A DNA stretch of 64,000 bases from DATFVA01 sp963832355 (GTDB lineage: Bacteria; Bacteroidota; Ignavibacteria; Ignavibacteriales; Ignavibacteriaceae), in the NCBI GenBank assembly GCA_963832355.1, contig CAWHTX010000016.1, positions 1 through 64,000 of the forward strand, read 5' to 3'. The notes beneath the pieces were generated by a model. The model saw only the letters and a program-made list of their open reading frames with translations, did no database searches and was not told the origin of the DNA. The number at the start of each line of letters is the position of its first letter. Positions within the stretch are counted from its first letter, which is position 1. The position numbers and the translations under genes are program-made. Shown piece by piece: positions 51,522-60,586 of the stretch.

Positions 51522-53555
51522 TCACAATTCAGAACGTTTTTCCTTACCTTTACCTTTCTTAACTTCGGTCTGATACTGTGCTCTTTCAAACATTTCGTGT
51601 TCTTGATCTGTTGGTACGGCCTTTTCTACTTTAACTTTTTCCTTGATCTGATCATAGTGCTGCAGCAGGGTCTGGCTCCGGGAGATCTCCTCGAGGAGTT
51701 TTGTTTTCTTTGCCTCAAGTTTGGTTATATAGCCCCTCTGTTCTTCATGCTCAAGCTTTAATTGTCCAATAGAGTTCTGAAGTTCAGATAATTCTTTCCT
51801 GGATTCAGAAATCCTTTCCCTGGTGATATGAAGCCTGTCTTCAAATTCGGATATTTCCTCATCAATCTCATGTTTTTTAGATCTTGATTTCTCAAACCTT
51901 TCATTCATATCGTTAAGGATCTCTTTCATATTATCTTCGATCGACTGCTTTTTACTCATCAGGTACTCGGTCTCCATCCTCAGACCGTCGTTACGCCGGA
52001 GAATCTCGGTTGTCTTATCCTCAAGCGATTTAATATCCTGTTTCAGTATTTCTTTGTCTCCCTCAAGTTCTTTCACGGAATTCTCCAGAGAATTTATTTC
52101 AGCCTGTCGCATTCCAAGCACTCTTTCACTCTCTTCCAGAGCCGCTATCTTTTCGAAGAGGGTCTGATCCTTTTCATTTATTTCTTTCTCTTTATCCATC
52201 ACAACCTTCTCATAGAAGATACGTTTCCGGCTGAGTTCATTCACATCACGACTATATTTCTGGAATACTTTTCCGAACCTCTCTTCAAGAGCTGCATTTT
52301 CATTTTCGATTTCAGCCTTTTTCTTTTCAACGAGAGGGATAGTCTGTCTTAGTAAATCCGACTGTTCTTTCAGTTTTTCATAAACTTCAGCCTGATCACT
52401 TACCTTTTTACCCAGCTCTTTTTTGAGTACTTCCGAGGCATCGATTTCCCTTTCAAGAGCAGTCAGTTTATCCTGAAGCAATGTAAGCTCTTCCCCAACT
52501 TTTGTTAATTTGCTGCTTTTAGCTTCAAGTTCATTCGTGATTTCAAAAAGTTCACGCTGCTTATTGTTCTTTTCCTCCGAAATTCTGCTGTAGTTATTAG
52601 AAATCGTATGGATAGAATTTGATCTCTCTCTTAGTTCTGTATCAAGTTCCTTTAGATCTTTATCCAGTTCAACTTCTTTCTCCTGCTTGTGAGCAATGTT
52701 TTTGGTTAGCATATTAAGGATTTCATCTTTAGCTTTAATTTCCTGCTCATGGTTAGCTATCTCATCGCTCAGCTTTTCTTCTTTTTCCTTTAGCCTGGCA
52801 ACATTGTTAAGAAGTCTTACTTCTTCGCCGGAATAATATTCTTTCTCTCTTTTTCTCTCTTCAATTTCTTTATATAAGTTCTTAAGATTTTCCTTCTCTG
52901 CCTTATCACGTTCGTGAAGAGCCTCAACCTTTTTTATAAGCTCTTTTACCTCTTCCTTCTTACTATCAATCCCTCTCAATATTTTTGCCTCATGTTTTCT
53001 GAGGTCTTCCAGAATTTTTTCTTCAGCTTCTAACTTCCCCTGGCTGTCATTTTTGATTTCCTTTTCAAGTTCATCCTTTTGAGATAAAAACTTTTGCAGC
53101 TCCGTGTTTAACCTCTGTATTTCCCTTTTCTGCCATTCATTCTCCTTTTTAAGGAGTTTATAACTTTCAGAATTTCCTGACTCATCTTCGGTTTTTTCCT
53201 CTGCGGCAGACCCGGAAAGACTCTCAAATTCTTTTTTAAGTGCTTCAACCTTGTTATTGTAGTCAATCAAGGTATGCTGAAGTTCTTTTTTGAGTCCGTT
53301 CAACTCCGGAATTTTATTAACCAGCTCGTTTAATTCCGATTCCCTGATCTTCTTATCATTTTTAAGGATCTGGATTTCATCATTCAAATCTCCTTTTGCT
53401 GAATTCAGATCAGCGATTTCTCCCTGGAGCCTTTTCAGCAGATTCTGCAGATCATTTACAACCTCTTCCTGCTCACTATAGGCGTGAAGCTTATTTTTAA
53501 GCTCCTGGTTCTCTTTCCTCAGAGCTTCATTTTCTTTTGAATTAAAAATAGCCAT
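51522..53555 (-). CDS. Long coiled-coil protein, SMC-like without ATPase heads
   Basis: A 677-residue cytoplasmic protein, almost entirely heptad repeat: MAIFNSKENEALRKENQELK at the start, then Glu/Lys/Leu-rich helices up to YQTEVKKGKGKEKRSEL. No Walker motif, signal peptide or membrane segment. There are about ten short breaks, for example around SGSAAEEKTEDESGNSESYK (~120-140). Possible roles are cytoskeletal filament, scaffold or anchor (for example a bactofilin- or crescentin-like filament). It stands next to an AI-2E permease gene but is not in its operon. The family is not identifiable by sequence. Confidence 0.75.
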   Translation of the reverse strand: MAIFNSKENEALRKENQELKNKLHAYSEQEEVVNDLQNLLKRLQGEIADLNSAKGDLNDEIQILKNDKKIRESELNELVNKIPELNGLKKELQHTLIDYNNKVEALKKEFESLSGSAAEEKTEDESGNSESYKLLKKENEWQKREIQRLNTELQKFLSQKDELEKEIKNDSQGKLEAEEKILEDLRKHEAKILRGIDSKKEEVKELIKKVEALHERDKAEKENLKNLYKEIEERKREKEYYSGEEVRLLNNVARLKEKEEKLSDEIANHEQEIKAKDEILNMLTKNIAHKQEKEVELDKDLKELDTELRERSNSIHTISNNYSRISEEKNNKQRELFEITNELEAKSSKLTKVGEELTLLQDKLTALEREIDASEVLKKELGKKVSDQAEVYEKLKEQSDLLRQTIPLVEKKKAEIENENAALEERFGKVFQKYSRDVNELSRKRIFYEKVVMDKEKEINEKDQTLFEKIAALEESERVLGMRQAEINSLENSVKELEGDKEILKQDIKSLEDKTTEILRRNDGLRMETEYLMSKKQSIEDNMKEILNDMNERFEKSRSKKHEIDEEISEFEDRLHITRERISESRKELSELQNSIGQLKLEHEEQRGYITKLEAKKTKLLEEISRSQTLLQHYDQIKEKVKVEKAVPTDQEHEMFERAQYQTEVKKGKGKEKRSEL

Positions 53556-53681
53556 TGCCTTATCTCCCGGAGTACTTTAATTAATAGTCATCAAAACAGA
53601 ATCCGAAAATGGGTTGGATATCAAAAATGATATAAATAATGCATGAACTTACTTATTAGAAGCTAAATTATCAATCAGATT

Positions 53682-54743
53682 TCAGCTTTTGGAAGAGTGC
53701 CCGTCACCCAGTACTTCAACCTGATCACCGAGTGCATCTTCAACATATACCATCTGTACTGCCACAATAATACAGACCATCATTGGAGTTGCGAGGATTA
53801 TACCAAATATTCCCAGCAGAACGCCCATAAGGATCTGGGCTGAGATAAGGAGGGCAGGTGGGATTGACACAGCCCTTTTCTGAATCTGGGGTGTAATAAA
53901 ATAGCTTTCCAGCGTCTGGATCCCAACGTAAAGAGCAACGATCCATAATCCTTTAACCGGACTTATCACAAGTCCGAACAGTACCGCGGGGACAGCAGAA
54001 ATAACGGGACCAATATTCGGAACGAAGGTAAGAATGGCAGCAAAAATGCCGAGGGTTATTGGCATAGGAATATCAAATACCCATAAACCTATCGCCGTCA
54101 GAATTCCAATCACCAGCATTGAAGCAAACCTTCCGACAAACCACCATTTCAGAGCACTGTTCATTGCCTCCATTACTTCCCGGACTCTTTGTCTCCTCCG
54201 CTTTGGAAATAACTTTATTACTCCTCTTATATAGATCCCCGGGCTGAAGGCCGAATAAAGTCCGATGATGAGAATGATAAATAAATTAACCAGGGCACCA
54301 AAAGTGGATGAGAAGATTCCTGTAATCTTGCTTAACATCGCCGTATCGGAAGTAAAGTTCTTCTTTGCATTTTCAATCCCCTGGACAATAGTTTTGCCCC
54401 AGTCCGATCTTGCCATATCTTCTTTTAAATGTTGCCATGCGGTCGGTACCTGATCTTTCATCTGGTTAAATCCGTCAACGATGCTCGGACCAAGCAGCCA
54501 TATCCCTCCTGTAACTAATATGAAAATTATGAGTAATACGATTACAAGAGACAAACCAGAAGAAACATGGGTCCTTACCGAAATAAAAGAAGCCATCCCT
54601 CTCAGGAAAACCGCAACGAGGATTCCTGCAAAAATAAGAAGCATTACCTGTACAGCCTCTACAAAGAGCATTATTAAGGCTATTACAATAACAACCACTC
54701 CGATTGTGTAGAGTACCTTCTGTGAATATGTATCTCTATTCAA
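53682..54743 (-). CDS. AI-2E family transporter (PerM/YdiK-like)
   Basis: A 353-residue inner-membrane protein with about eight helices. N-terminal helices at ~10-60 are followed by a soluble part (~85-150), then the family motif PITLGIFAAILTFVPNIGPV (~225-245) and the C-terminal VGIQTLESYFITPQIQKRAV (PerM hallmark), then GVLLGIFGIILATPMMVCII. Members have been tied to autoinducer-2 export and to Na+/H+ antiport; the substrate here is open. It is monocistronic, between two genes of unknown function. Confidence 0.9.
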   Translation of the reverse strand: MNRDTYSQKVLYTIGVVVIVIALIMLFVEAVQVMLLIFAGILVAVFLRGMASFISVRTHVSSGLSLVIVLLIIFILVTGGIWLLGPSIVDGFNQMKDQVPTAWQHLKEDMARSDWGKTIVQGIENAKKNFTSDTAMLSKITGIFSSTFGALVNLFIILIIGLYSAFSPGIYIRGVIKLFPKRRRQRVREVMEAMNSALKWWFVGRFASMLVIGILTAIGLWVFDIPMPITLGIFAAILTFVPNIGPVISAVPAVLFGLVISPVKGLWIVALYVGIQTLESYFITPQIQKRAVSIPPALLISAQILMGVLLGIFGIILATPMMVCIIVAVQMVYVEDALGDQVEVLGDGHSSKS

Positions 54744-54845
54744 AAATGTATGGCCTTTAGTTAATAAGAAGAGGTAACTTGAGATAATTTATGGTTTTGA
54801 TGGAAATTTATTGTATGCTCACTCACTTTAGATTGACTTTAAAGA

Positions 54846-55199
54846 TCAATCGTCTCCCGGGAGCTCGTCTCTTTGCCTGCGGTACCTGTTTCTGAAACTG
54901 ATTTTCTGAAGTTGTCGTTCGATGATAAGGTCAGCAAGCCGGGCCGGGATAAACTCCCTGTTCTTCGAACCAAATAGATCATTGAGCTTTTTCTCGTTAA
55001 TGTCTATCCGGTACAGGATGTTTATCAGTTTTTCATAGTTAGAATCCATTAGTTCGGTTATCTTCCTGGTAAGATGTTTTTTTAGCTGCTCAAGGTTATC
55101 AATTCCATCGGGAGTAATAACCGACGAAAGACCTGCTTTGTCAAAATCCTTTGTGATGGTTTCGGAAACCTCAATTACCTGGTTTTTTTCTTCATTCAT
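54846..55199 (-). CDS. Small helical cytoplasmic protein, unknown
   Basis: A 117-residue protein without signal or membrane segment. MNEEKNQVIEVSETITKDFD and LEQLKKHLTRKITELMDSNY and the helix YEKLINILYRIDINEKKLND suggest a helical bundle; the C-terminus is arginine-rich (RNRYRRQRDELPGDD). It resembles the small proteins found next to membrane biogenesis genes, but I cannot assign a family. It lies 31 bp from the DUF454 gene, same strand. Confidence 0.62.
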   Translation of the reverse strand: MNEEKNQVIEVSETITKDFDKAGLSSVITPDGIDNLEQLKKHLTRKITELMDSNYEKLINILYRIDINEKKLNDLFGSKNREFIPARLADLIIERQLQKISFRNRYRRQRDELPGDD

Positions 55200-55230
55200 A
55201 AAACCCTCGGTTACTAATTATGAAAATTTT

Positions 55231-55443
55231 TTATCTGAAATATTTACCAAATCTTCTGCTGTTTTTCAGCTTTCTGTTAAAAGTATTCGACGATTTGGCA
55301 AAACAAAATGCCGCAGGAATAAAAAATATAAACCCGGGAATAATCGGAAATATCAATCCGATTATCCCGATAATTGAAAAAACGCACCCGCACCAGAAAA
55401 AAAACAGCCTGACTGCTTTATTTGAAGAAGGTTCAACTTTCAT
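55231..55443 (-). CDS. DUF454 (YbaN-like) small membrane protein
   Basis: A 70-residue protein (or 81 from an ATG at 55476) with two helices in the YbaN style: AVRLFFFWCGCVFSIIGIIG then LIFPIIPGFIFFIPAAFCFA and the tail KSSNTFNRKLKNSRRFGKYF. The PGFIF...AAFCFAKSS pattern is the DUF454 signature. The ATG at 55443 gives the more usual short N-terminus. It follows the PAP2 gene within 36 bp, so one operon is likely. Family function unknown. Confidence 0.75.
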   Translation of the reverse strand: MKVEPSSNKAVRLFFFWCGCVFSIIGIIGLIFPIIPGFIFFIPAAFCFAKSSNTFNRKLKNSRRFGKYFR

Positions 55444-55479
55444 TATAAGAATATATAAAGCAGTCCGGTTAAACAAAAA

Positions 55480-56118
55480 TTATTTCAAACCGGAACTATA
55501 ACTGAATTTTTCCCTGATTCCTTTCACTATTCTATAGCTGCCGAAAGTAAAGAAGGGAGCGGCAAGTACATCAATAAAATAATGAACATGCTGCAGGATT
55601 ACACTGAAACCGATCACTATCGTAAAAATCAGGAATATCTGTTTAAATGGTTTTTTGTCAATGACAAGGAACAGCAAAAATAATGTGGCTGTATGTCCCG
55701 AGAAAAACAGGTCTTTTGTTAACAGCTTACCCGAGCCAAACAACTGTACAAAGGGATCATTTAAAGGGATCATTTCAGGAGGAGGATTAAAGGGTACCGA
55801 ATACATAGCTGCCATTCTGAATAAGATCAAAACTGTATAAACCTGCAAAGTAAAGATCAGACGAACAGGGTTCCTTATAAGAATTATGATGCCTGTTAAT
55901 AATGACATATAGATTATTATAAATATCAGCCACGTCAGATCTACCGGATTAAATAAACGAAGGATAGGATCAGCAAAGGAAAATCCCTGCCGGGTTTCAA
56001 CGTAATTCAGAAATTTCGAATAAAAGTAAAGAGTAGTTCCAAGAATTATAACTGAAATTAAAAGTCTGTATTGTACATTCTTCAGTTTATATGAATCGAT
56101 CCAGGCTGATTCTATCAT
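55480..56118 (-). CDS. PAP2-like membrane phosphatase/phosphotransferase (sphingomyelin synthase-related)
   Basis: A 212-residue protein with six hydrophobic segments. The catalytic region is visible as LTKDLFFSGHTATLFLLFLV (~135) and QHVHYFIDVLAAPFF (~180), i.e. the SGHT and HxxxD motifs of the PAP2_C (sphingomyelin synthase-related) clan; the third, N-terminal C1 motif of classical PAP2 enzymes is absent, as usual for this subgroup. It would act on lipid phosphates or transfer head groups. ATGA overlap (4 nt) couples it to the upstream esterase. Confidence 0.82.
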   Translation of the reverse strand: MIESAWIDSYKLKNVQYRLLISVIILGTTLYFYSKFLNYVETRQGFSFADPILRLFNPVDLTWLIFIIIYMSLLTGIIILIRNPVRLIFTLQVYTVLILFRMAAMYSVPFNPPPEMIPLNDPFVQLFGSGKLLTKDLFFSGHTATLFLLFLVIDKKPFKQIFLIFTIVIGFSVILQHVHYFIDVLAAPFFTFGSYRIVKGIREKFSYSSGLK

Positions 56119-56855
56119 GAATTTTCTATGTTAATGTTGTCCAGGAAGTAGGGAAGCATTTTACGCCAGGTGGACCAGTCGTGTACCATATCCTCTCCCC
56201 AAAGATCAAACCAGTGAGGAATATTTTTAGAATGTAGAATATCAGAGAGTTGTTTTGATGCCCCGGGATCTTCATAAGCTCCCTGTCCGCTGGCAATGAT
56301 TATATTCTTTTTCCTCATGGTAGAAATGATATTTTCATCCTTTAATCCAGGAAGAAAATCTACGGGCGAATTGAAATAACAGGTATCATCAAAATAACCG
56401 CCAGTATAATACTTGAGATCGTAAATACCGCTCATTGCGATAACGCCGGCAAATAAATCCGGTCTTCTGAAAAATGTGTTGGCGGCATGGTAGGCCCCCA
56501 GGGAAGCGCCTGAAGTAACAATAGGAACCTGGCCTTCGCAATGTTCTTTAATAAATGGAATTACTTCCTCAATAACGTATTTGTTGTACCTGTCATGTTT
56601 TTCAGCCTTTTCGGAAGGAGTCAGGTCTTTATTCATCCAGGTCTCATTGTTAACGCTGTTTATTGAAAAGACCTTGAGTGTACCGTTATTAATATATTCT
56701 GAAATACTATCTATCAGGTAAAATCTTTCATATTCCAGGTAATCGGCACCGGCGGTAGGAAACATAAGGAGGGCATAACCATAATGACCGTATACAGCAA
56801 CCTCCATAGTCTTTTGAAGCTTGTCACTATTCCATTTATGAATTTCTCTTTGCAT
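56115..56855 (-). CDS. Esterase-like alpha/beta hydrolase (putative esterase family)
   Basis: A 246-residue cytoplasmic protein. Nucleophile Ser in VTSGASLGAYHAANTFF (~118) within GxSxG, Asp/Glu partner around IIASGQGAYEDPG, His in DMVHDWSTWRKMLPY (~222). YALLMFPTAGADYLEYERFY is the N-terminal oxyanion segment. This is the esterase D / enterochelin-esterase-like subgroup with small substrates. Because it starts the two-gene unit with the PAP2 gene, a lipid- or ester-related role is possible, though unproven. No signal peptide. Confidence 0.85.
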   Translation of the reverse strand: MQREIHKWNSDKLQKTMEVAVYGHYGYALLMFPTAGADYLEYERFYLIDSISEYINNGTLKVFSINSVNNETWMNKDLTPSEKAEKHDRYNKYVIEEVIPFIKEHCEGQVPIVTSGASLGAYHAANTFFRRPDLFAGVIAMSGIYDLKYYTGGYFDDTCYFNSPVDFLPGLKDENIISTMRKKNIIIASGQGAYEDPGASKQLSDILHSKNIPHWFDLWGEDMVHDWSTWRKMLPYFLDNINIENS

Positions 56856-57109
56856 TTTCTCCTACAAAGGGATATTAAAAAGAGAATTTCCCTACTTCAA
56901 TTTGTATATTTTTCAGCACTTTTCAAAGGAATAAAGCTTTTCCGTAATCTCGCATACCCTAAAATTATTTAAAGATTTCCCTTGCCTCTTATAGTTCATT
57001 TTGATATTATTTAAGAACCTTTGTTCAGCAATACGGCAATTCCCGGGGTATCTGCAAAAACTATTTTCAGAAGACAGGTATATTTAATTAATACATCGGA
57101 GTATTATTT

Positions 57110-57793
57110 ATGAAAAAACTCTTAGTTTTTCTGATTATATTTTTTTGCGTTTACCAGGTAACTAAAGCACAAACGGGACAGGAATATTCGCAAAAGCCCA
57201 AAGTGAGTGCCGGTCTTTATACCGGTTATACCGACGGATTTGGAATTCAGGGAAATTTAATGATATCCAATTTTGCCCAGGATTTTCCCTTTTCGGCAAG
57301 ATTTGCAGTCGGATATTCTACTCTTAACCCGGGGGATCCGGCAGCTGCCAGAAAAATCTTCATAAACGACGCAACAAATGGAGTCCCTGAGAAAAGCGGA
57401 ACCGACTGGAATTTCAGAATGGATTTTATGTACCATGCTCCATTTCTCTCCTTGAAGAGATTCTTTCTGTTTGCAGGATTACGATACTCTTCTTTCTCTG
57501 CAGATTTCAGATTTATTGACGGTAATGAGTTTTTCACTATTAACAGCAGCCAATGGGGACTGGGATTGGGAGGAGAGAGTTACTTTGTACTTGTTCCCGG
57601 CCTTGACCTGGTTTTCTCAGCAGGTACTGACTTTTATTTTAACAGTGAGCTTCAGGGACATGATACCTCCTATAGTCCTGATGGACAGGATATTAATGGC
57701 CGCCGCGACTATACCTACACAGATGCCGACCAGGCCATAAATCAGCCTAAACTAATGATAAGAGCCCTGATAGGGTTCAATTATCATTTTTAG
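57110..57793 (+). CDS. Outer-membrane beta-barrel-like protein
   Basis: A 227-residue exported protein with a signal peptide (ending KAQ) and a mature region of alternating strands: KPKVSAGLYTGYTDGFGIQG, FSARFAVGYSTLNPGD, FFLFAGLRYSSFSADFRFID, WGLGLGGESYFVLVPGLDLV, and a terminal LMIRALIGFNYHF with a C-terminal Phe. The acidic insert (QDINGRRDYTYTDADQAINQ) near the end is typical of loops. Similar in style to 46978-47685. Function unknown; the downstream region is unusually structured. Confidence 0.7.
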   Translation: MKKLLVFLIIFFCVYQVTKAQTGQEYSQKPKVSAGLYTGYTDGFGIQGNLMISNFAQDFPFSARFAVGYSTLNPGDPAAARKIFINDATNGVPEKSGTDWNFRMDFMYHAPFLSLKRFFLFAGLRYSSFSADFRFIDGNEFFTINSSQWGLGLGGESYFVLVPGLDLVFSAGTDFYFNSELQGHDTSYSPDGQDINGRRDYTYTDADQAINQPKLMIRALIGFNYHF

Positions 57794-58256
57794 GATCACT
57801 GATGCCGAATTGGTCAGGTTGTAGTAAGAGATCTCCTGCTGAGGAATAATTAGTCGAATTATGACTGAATTTTTCGGCGATTTATCAGGTAGAGATCCGA
57901 TGGTTTTACCTGTTGATGCTGGAGTGGTTCAGCCTTAGGTGACCCCCGTCCCGAAGGCTAAACTCACCTGGAAACATCCGTAATTCCGAAAATGAGACAC
58001 TGACAAATTGTCATACTGCTGACTTTTTCAACAGCGGAAATTTGCGTTTATTCGCTGTTTTAGGAGTGTCTCATTCTGAGTCCAAATACGGGATAACTAC
58101 GGCATAACTACGGGACTAAACCGGGATAAATAAATAGTCTGCCATTTTGTCATACCTGTTGAATATTTCAGCAGCTCATTAAGATCCCGGACAACTCCAT
58201 TATACAGCTAGTTTGTGTAATGACCACATCTGGTTTCGGTTGACATTACTTATATT
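57794..58256. other. 463-bp structured intergenic region between convergent genes
   Basis: No gene is supported. It holds interleaved complementary arms at 57931-57969 (agcctt, aggtga, aaggct, tcacct), a nested stem atgagacac/gtgtctcat (57992-58000, 58066-58074) enclosing aacagcg/cgctgtt, two copies of an imperfect palindrome CTGYTGA-N5-TCARCAG (58016-58034 and 58156-58174, each preceded by tgtcata) and a direct repeat ataactacgg with 11-bp period (58093, 58104). Confidence 0.6.
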
Positions 58257-58670
58257 TTAATCAGCCTCGGGTTTTGAACATAATTCTGTAAGAACCCCGT
58301 AAGTAGATCTGGGATGGATGAATGCTATGTCCAGGCCTTCTGCTCCCCTACGCGGACTTACATCAATTAATTTGATTTCTTTCTCTTTTAATTCATTGAG
58401 GGCAGAAGGAAGATTCTTTACTGCAAAAGCTAAATGGTGAATTCCTTCCCCTCTTTTTTCTATAAATTTTCCTATCGGACCTTCCGGATCTGTTGTTTCC
58501 AGAAGTTCTATTTTGGTTTGTCCTATCTGAAAAAAAGCTGTCTTTACTTTTTGATCTTTAACCTCTTCCACAGCGTAACATTTTAACCCGAGAACATCTT
58601 CATAATATTTAATCGCTTCTTCAAGATTCTTTACTGCTATTCCGATGTGTTCAATATGGGTTAAATCCAT
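58257..58670 (-). CDS. mce: Methylmalonyl-CoA epimerase
   Basis: A 137-residue VOC-fold protein: THIEHIGIAVKNLEEAIKYY with the metal-ligand His, VKTAFFQIGQTKIELLETTD, and EGIHHLAFAVKNLPSALNEL with the second His. It matches the length of bacterial epimerases. It interconverts (S)- and (R)-methylmalonyl-CoA, the step before the mutase encoded 15 bp upstream on the same strand. The C-terminus reads AFIHPRSTYGVLTELCS, typical for the family. Confidence 0.95.
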   Translation of the reverse strand: MDLTHIEHIGIAVKNLEEAIKYYEDVLGLKCYAVEEVKDQKVKTAFFQIGQTKIELLETTDPEGPIGKFIEKRGEGIHHLAFAVKNLPSALNELKEKEIKLIDVSPRRGAEGLDIAFIHPRSTYGVLTELCSKPEAD

Positions 58671-58685
58671 GTCAATACCTTTAAT

Positions 58686-60356
58686 TTATATAACTACATG
58701 CTCCTTGTATTCGCCGAAGACCGCACGCATTGTATTGCAGATCTCTCCGACACTGGCATATGTTTTAACTGCCTCAATAATGGGCGGCATAAGATTATCG
58801 CTGCCTTCAGCCGCTTCTTTTAATTTCTTTAAAGATTCCTGCACTTTGCTGTCACCTCTTTCTCTTCTTACCTTGTTGAGAAATTTTATCTGGTCTTCCT
58901 GAACTTTCATATCTATTCTCAGCAGTTCAGGTTCCTCATCCTCTTCAACACGGAATTTATTTACGCCGACAACAGTATATTTGCCGCTTTCCACCTGCTT
59001 TTCAAATTCATAAGCAGCCTTCTGGATTTCCATCTGAACGAATCCGTCCTCAATTGCCTTTATCATTCCTCCCATAGCATCGATACGGTCTATATAATCC
59101 CCGGCTTCTTTTTCGATCTGGTCAGTCATAGCCTCAACGAAATAGGATCCTGCAAGGGGATCAATTGTATTAGTTACGCCGCTTTCGTATGCAACTATCT
59201 GCTGGGTACGTAAAGCTGTACGGACAGAGTTTTCAGTAGGCAGCGCCAGAGCTTCATCTTTTGAATTAGTATGAAGACTTTGAGTGCCTCCAAGTACAGC
59301 GGCAAGAGTCTGCACTGTAACTCTCACAATATTATTATCAACCTGCTGTGCAGTCAGCGTGGAACCGGCTGTTTGGGTATGGAACCGCAGCATCATAGAT
59401 TTGGATTTTTTGGCACCAAAACGATCTTTAACTATCCGGGCCCATAGTCTCCTTGCCGCCCTGAACTTTGCTACTTCTTCAAGAAGGTCATTATGAGAAT
59501 TAAAGAAGAAGGAAAGCTGTCCCGCAAAATCGTCTATATCAAGTCCCGCTTTTAATGCTGCCTCCACGTAGGCTATACCATTCGCAAGTGTAAAACCGAC
59601 TTCCTGAGCCGCCGTAGAACCGGCCTCCCTTATATGATATCCCGATATTGAGATCGTATTCCAGCGGGGAACTTCCTTTGAACAGAATTCGAATATATTG
59701 GTAATAATCCTCATCGAGGGTTTTGGAGGATAAATGTAAGTTCCTCTTGCAATATATTCTTTAAGCAGATCGTTCTGTATGGTCCCGCTTATTTTATCAC
59801 GTGAAACACCCTGCTTCTCAGCCACGGCAATATACATCGCCAGAAGAACTGAAGCCGATGCGTTTATCGTCATTGAGGTTGATATTTTATCAAGAGGAAT
59901 TTTATCGAACAGCACCTCCATATCTGCCAGGGTATCGATAGCAACGCCTACTTTTCCAACCTCGCCGTAGCATATAGGATCGTCACTGTCATACCCGATC
60001 TGGGTAGGCAGATCAAATGCAACCGAAAGTCCGCTTGTTCCCTGCTCAAGCAGATACCTGTACCTCTGGTTCGACTCTTTTGCCGTCCCGAAACCGGCGT
60101 ACTGGCGCATTGTCCACAATCTTCCGCGATACATAGTAGGCTGGATTCCGCGCGTATACGGATATTGTCCCGGGAAACCTGATTTCTCCAGGTATGCTGC
60201 TTCGGTGTCAGCCGGAATGTACAAGGGTTTTACGGGTGAAAACGAAACCGTAGAAAATTCTTCTTGTCTTTCAGGATACTTAGATGTGCTTTTCAGATAT
60301 GTCTTTTCTTCCCACTCTTTATATGCCTGCTGAACTTTGTTCTTCAATTCATCCAT
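58686..60356 (-). CDS. mcmA1: Methylmalonyl-CoA mutase, catalytic (alpha) subunit
   Basis: A 556-residue protein from the ATG at 60356; a GTG 9 nt upstream at 60365 (MASMDEL) lies nearer the SD ggagg. GIQPTMYRGRLWTMRQYAGF and GTAKESNQRYRYLLEQGTSG form the mutase active-site region, with the Tyr of RQYAGF (Tyr 86), the methylmalonyl-specific residue, and FDLPTQIGYDSDDP. The barrel continues to LRTQQIVAYESGVTNTIDPL and a helical tail. The C-terminal cobalamin-binding domain is absent, so this is the split form that needs a separate small B12 subunit. It converts (R)-methylmalonyl-CoA to succinyl-CoA and forms an operon with the epimerase. Confidence 0.93.
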   Translation of the reverse strand: MDELKNKVQQAYKEWEEKTYLKSTSKYPERQEEFSTVSFSPVKPLYIPADTEAAYLEKSGFPGQYPYTRGIQPTMYRGRLWTMRQYAGFGTAKESNQRYRYLLEQGTSGLSVAFDLPTQIGYDSDDPICYGEVGKVGVAIDTLADMEVLFDKIPLDKISTSMTINASASVLLAMYIAVAEKQGVSRDKISGTIQNDLLKEYIARGTYIYPPKPSMRIITNIFEFCSKEVPRWNTISISGYHIREAGSTAAQEVGFTLANGIAYVEAALKAGLDIDDFAGQLSFFFNSHNDLLEEVAKFRAARRLWARIVKDRFGAKKSKSMMLRFHTQTAGSTLTAQQVDNNIVRVTVQTLAAVLGGTQSLHTNSKDEALALPTENSVRTALRTQQIVAYESGVTNTIDPLAGSYFVEAMTDQIEKEAGDYIDRIDAMGGMIKAIEDGFVQMEIQKAAYEFEKQVESGKYTVVGVNKFRVEEDEEPELLRIDMKVQEDQIKFLNKVRRERGDSKVQESLKKLKEAAEGSDNLMPPIIEAVKTYASVGEICNTMRAVFGEYKEHVVI

Positions 60357-60586
60357 CGAGGCCACAATTCCTCCATACTTAATTTGATCTATGCAGATAA
60401 TAAAATAACTGCACACCCAAAAATAACTGAATAATTACACTTAGAAAATTTTTGACTGCATAAAGGACCCATAATCAGGAAATTTAATACAATTTCTGTG
60501 CTTTTCTGTCCCGGAGTGCAACTTTTTTCAACATCAGGAACTATTTAAGAAGGTTTTGCGTTGTCTCATTATAAGGATTATCTCAA

